Origin: Ceratorhiza oryzae-sativae | Taxonomy: Eukaryota; Basidiomycota; Agaricomycetes; Cantharellales; Ceratobasidiaceae | Assembly (NCBI GenBank): GCA_030998015.1 | Contig: JARWMV010000131.1 | Span: 1 to 40,518, forward strand | Direction of reading: 5' to 3' | Length of the DNA: 40,518 bases | In this document: piece after piece, positions 37,430 to 40,518 of the stretch | How the letters are laid out: each line of letters begins with the position of its first letter | Numbering within the stretch: the stretch's first letter is position 1 | The notes under the pieces: model-generated | The model's input: the letters and a program-made list of their open reading frames with translations, nothing else | The model's database searches: none | What the model was told of the DNA's origin: nothing | Translations under genes and position numbers: made by a program

Positions 37430-37767
37430 ATATTGGTTATATCTGAAAATTTAGTAATAGTTAAAACCACTGCTGCCTTTCCTGAATATTGTGTTACACT
37501 ACCTGAACCCAGGTATTTACTTAAACACTCCAATAAATTTTTATCTCTATCGTGCTGGGTTACTCTAAATCTTAATTGTATTCTATGCCCAATTGGATTT
37601 GATGGTCGTTCATAAATTCTTACATCAAAACTTACATCAACAGATACAAAGCCTGAAACCCAATTAGAATCAGGAATTTCTTCAGTATTAATAACTGGTC
37701 TTTCAACAGGAGCATAGTCTTTAAACTCAGATTTTAAGGAATCCGATAACCCTAAATTCATTGAGGC

Positions 37768-37939
37768 CCGCGCGCGTTAGTTGCTGGTGGGACTTGTCCC
37801 ACCAACCAACGTGAGCAATCGCAACCGTTTGCGATTGCTAGTGCGCGGCATAATATCGATATTTAGCCGCCGGCTGAAAATGACGAACGGTCGTCATTTT
37901 CTACGAGGGAATCTTTAGGATTCCCTCTAACGCCGGCGG
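37768..37939 (+). mobile_element. Element A, mirror of copy 5
   Basis: Mirror of 4824-4995. Confidence 0.9.
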
Positions 37940-38626
37940 GACTATTTGTTTCAACCCTTCCATAGTAAGATGAGATTTATTGCTTATTAGTTCTACTACT
38001 TCTTTAAACAAAAGAAAATCTGCTTTTTTTTGTGTCAATAAAGGGTATTTATCTAAATGATCTATAAGTTGTAACAAATCTTGTTTAGAATCAATTGAAT
38101 AATTCGCCTTATTTTCAGAAGGAGTTGAATGAATTGAGCCGATTCCACCCAGAGATTGTTGTAGTTTTAATAATCCGCTCCCTGGATCTCTAGAGATCCA
38201 GGAGGCGGGGTAAGTCTTTTATGTGAAGACCTAATTGAAATTTAGTTTGGATTCTCCATCCTAACTTTCTAGTCTTATTTTTGTCGACTATGATACTGAA
38301 TGACCCCTCAAGGATACTATATGACTTAGGTGGTATTCTTAAAATACCATCTTACTCAAAAAGGGGAGACTTATAACAGCAACTACCCCCTAAAACTGAA
38401 AGCCGTGTAATTCACTATGGAATTGTGAGGTACCCTGGACCATTCAGTCCAGGGTACCTCACAATCATGGAATTACGAGTTTGTAGTATACAACATGAAA
38501 ATATAATTGCACGATACTTAACAAACATAACGACAATTGACCCCCAATGCCTTACAGCATGTTGGGGGGCAATTGCCCCCCCAAACTATGCAGCGTAGCT
38601 GCATATGTTTGGGGGGTCAATTGTTT

Positions 38627-39650
38627 TTATAAACCTATTTTATATAGCATCATTTTTGGCATAACGTCTTTTAACAACCCTGCCTGGGCAACTGCGCTTT
38701 AGCGCACGTCTTGGCAGGGGTAGGATTGCAAAACCGGCATTGATCTACGTGGAATTACTATTCGGCAACCACTACCTCTGTTAACTTTTCGGCATTTTAA
38801 ATCCCATTTGGCATTTAAAACTCCGCTCCCTGGATCTCTAGAGATCCAGGAGGCGGACTAATAAACTTACTTCGTCGACTGTATAGCATTCCGTACAAAG
38901 AAAAACTCTTTGTGTTGTTCGACAAAAGCTACCATCATCGCACAACCAGTAGCTCAATGAGGAAACTGTTAACAACTCGTTTATGTTAGTTGGTATTATT
39001 TTTTTCCCATCAAGATAAAATAGATCGTAAATTGTGTTAAAACACGGCAATGAAGAAGTATTAAATGAAATTTGAGTATAAATTTTGCCTGTCCGGTAAT
39101 CAGGTTTCTGATCACGAGATTTTGGAGCCGATAAACAATAGCTTCTGAATAATTCGTACAAGTGAAAAAGATACTCTTTATTAGCGGAACCTTGTTTAAA
39201 TCTTAAACGAATACCCTCCGCGCTCTTTGATCGCCCGCAGGGCGGCCTAAGCGCGGAGGGCTCCACTAATCGATGATTTGCGAAGGCAAATCTACACCCT
39301 GCCTAGAGAACTGCGCTTTAGCGCACGTCTTGGCAGGGGTATCGATTAGCGGGGTTACTATTAATACTTGCTTTATGTGCGTTTAAGTCCCCCAAAATGA
39401 GTCCTACTAAAATTTGTTCTAATTCATTTGAAAGGGAAAAGGATTCTCGTTCAACTTTATTCAATTTTCGCATTTTAACAGGCAATAAAGAAGTAAGTAA
39501 AAATTCAATATGGGCGCCTGGGCCGGATCCGTTAAATGAAAATACTTCAAATTCAGCGGTAGCAATAACCATAATAATTAATAACCAGAAAATATGACAA
39601 AACCGTGGTTTGAGTTGAAGAAAAAAAGATAAAATTGAAAAATAAAACAT
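38627..39650 (-). pseudogene. Nested-intron LAGLIDADG_2 HEG, mirror copy
   Basis: Reverse complement of 3113-4136. Confidence 0.8.
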
Positions 39651-39925
39651 TTTTAAAAATTAATATGTTGATAGTCTCTAAATCTAAACACACTAGATGT
39701 TCTTCACTAACCGGGACATTTAGAATAGACGGTACTTGACCGATTAGGTGGGAAATACCGTTCATGTTCCTAAACTTCAAGGGGCAAGAAAACAATGACC
39801 TCCCAATGCGTTACCAAGCCTGTAAGGCCAACGTATTGGGAGGGCCATTACCCCCCCCAAACAATGCAGCATAGCTGCATCAGTTTGGGGGGTCAACTGG
39901 GGTTTATTTTGTCAAAAGACTGGGC

Positions 39926-40140
39926 CCGCCGGCGTTAGAGGGAATCCTAACTTGAGGTAGCCTTGACCATGAGTCCAGGCTACCTCAACATAAAGATTCC
40001 CTCGTAGAAAATGACGACCGTTCGTCATTTTCAGCCGGCGGCTAAATATCGATATTATGCCGCGCACTAGCAATCGCAAACGGTTGCGATTGCTCACGTT
40101 GGTTGGTGGGACAAGTCCCACCAGCAACTAACGCGCGCGG
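39926..40140 (-). mobile_element. Element A, mirror of copy 4
   Basis: Mirror of 2623-2837. Confidence 0.9.
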
Positions 40141-40372
40141 AGTTCTTCATAGATTAGAAGTTGACCATAATTAAAAGTTGATTACCCTCGCCTATGTACG
40201 TTTACAACGTACACTGGCGTGAGAGTATACTTCGAAAATTGGTCATCCCTAAAGGACCACAACTCCGCCGGTGGTCCCCCGGCGAAAGAATAGGTAAATT
40301 GGTTGCCTTTATTCCTTCCCATTTTGGTTAGGGTTCACCTAGCCCCAAATAAGAGGACAGTTTACCCCAAGT

Positions 40373-40518
40373 ATGACCCGTGCACGCCTGCGAACGCCTT
40401 GGCTTAAGCCAAGGCGGCCCTGGCGTGCGCGCGGCGTCTGATTCCGAGGTACCCTGGAACTGAAAGTTCCAGGGTACCTCGCAATACCTCGCCGCGAACG
40501 CGGCCTCGATAACCATAA
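40373..40518 (-). mobile_element. Element B, mirror of copy 1 (cut by window end)
   Basis: The window ends inside this copy. The last base differs from the left arm. Confidence 0.87.

Larger units (their letters stand above)
36843..38309 (-). pseudogene. Intron 1 LAGLIDADG_1 HEG second part, mirror copy
   Basis: Reverse complement of 4454-5919. It keeps the T missing from the left arm, so GLNSIIKIKSGMNTGREL and the stop read in one frame. The N-terminal part (left 1890-2054) lies beyond the window end. Confidence 0.8.
21380..40517 (-). repeat. Right arm of giant inverted repeat
   Basis: Reverse complement of 2245-21379. Homology runs to the penultimate base of the window, inside a family B element, so the true outer end of the palindrome is not seen. 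nad5 exon 1 (left 1217-1540) has no partner here only because the window stops first. All small hairpins listed for the left arm have mirror copies here; use the S constants given for the left arm. Confidence 0.97.

Noticed and set aside
1..40518. CRISPR array
   Set aside because: Repeats are long hairpins at irregular distances in both orientations inside genes. There are no regular spacers or cas genes.
1..40518. tRNA genes
   Set aside because: I looked for T-loop GGTTCRANYCC-like strings with a matching acceptor and found none. GGGTTCGGAATAC near 8706 has no acceptor partner.

Overview
This window looks like mitochondrial DNA of an early-diverging (non-Dikarya) filamentous fungus. It carries five exons of nad5 and the first exon of nad4L, several group I intron cores, and many LAGLIDADG and GIY-YIG homing-endonuclease (HEG) remnants. 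More than a dozen families of GC-rich hairpin elements are scattered through it. The nad5 protein has GLLQNDLKR and SQMGY motifs, as I recall them from Mucoromycota, Glomeromycota and chytrid-type fungi; the Dikarya form is GLFQQDIKK. All seven Trp codons I checked in the exons are TGG, so there is no sign of UGA=Trp. I see no tRNA, no convincing rRNA, and no bacterial or CRISPR signal.

Layout. Positions 1-2244 are single copy: three copies of a 172-bp double-hairpin element (family A), a chimeric HEG remnant (618-1101) and nad5 exon 1 (1217-1540). From about 2245 to the window end, the sequence is one giant near-perfect palindrome with arms of about 19.1 kb. Its centre lies between 21379 and 21380, inside a hairpin of a family A element. 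The right arm (21380-40517) is the reverse complement of 2245-21379. I found only three indels (4 bases in total), near 5880, 7881 and 13582, each a loss in the left arm. Left-to-right conversion is right = S - left, with S = 42763 (left <5880), 42762 (5880-7881), 42761 (7881-13582) and 42759 (>13582).

Left arm, + strand: nad5 intron 1 holds a LAGLIDADG_1 HEG that is itself split, at its first catalytic motif, by a segment carrying a LAGLIDADG_2 HEG (intron within intron). Then follow exon 2, intron 2 (group IB core and a LAGLIDADG/GIY-YIG mosaic), exon 3, intron 3 (GIY-YIG HEG cut by eight elements), exon 4, intron 4 (core invaded by a hairpin composite, plus two LAGLIDADG_2 remnants), exon 5, intron 5 core, and nad4L exon 1 with a LAGLIDADG ORF fused in frame. 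The 3' parts of nad5 (from about residue 354) and of nad4L are not in the window. nad4L sits where nad5 exon 6 should follow.

Interpretation. Exons contain no hairpin element, whereas nearly every HEG is cut by several. In more than a dozen cases, removing the hairpin element exactly restores the HEG reading frame. Elements also sit inside other elements, with filled and empty versions both present. This suggests a recent, nested burst of small mobile hairpins in mitochondrial introns. It leaves open whether the HEGs are dead or whether the inserts are removed or bypassed during expression. The giant palindrome may be a real inverted dimer or a fold-back sequencing/assembly artefact.
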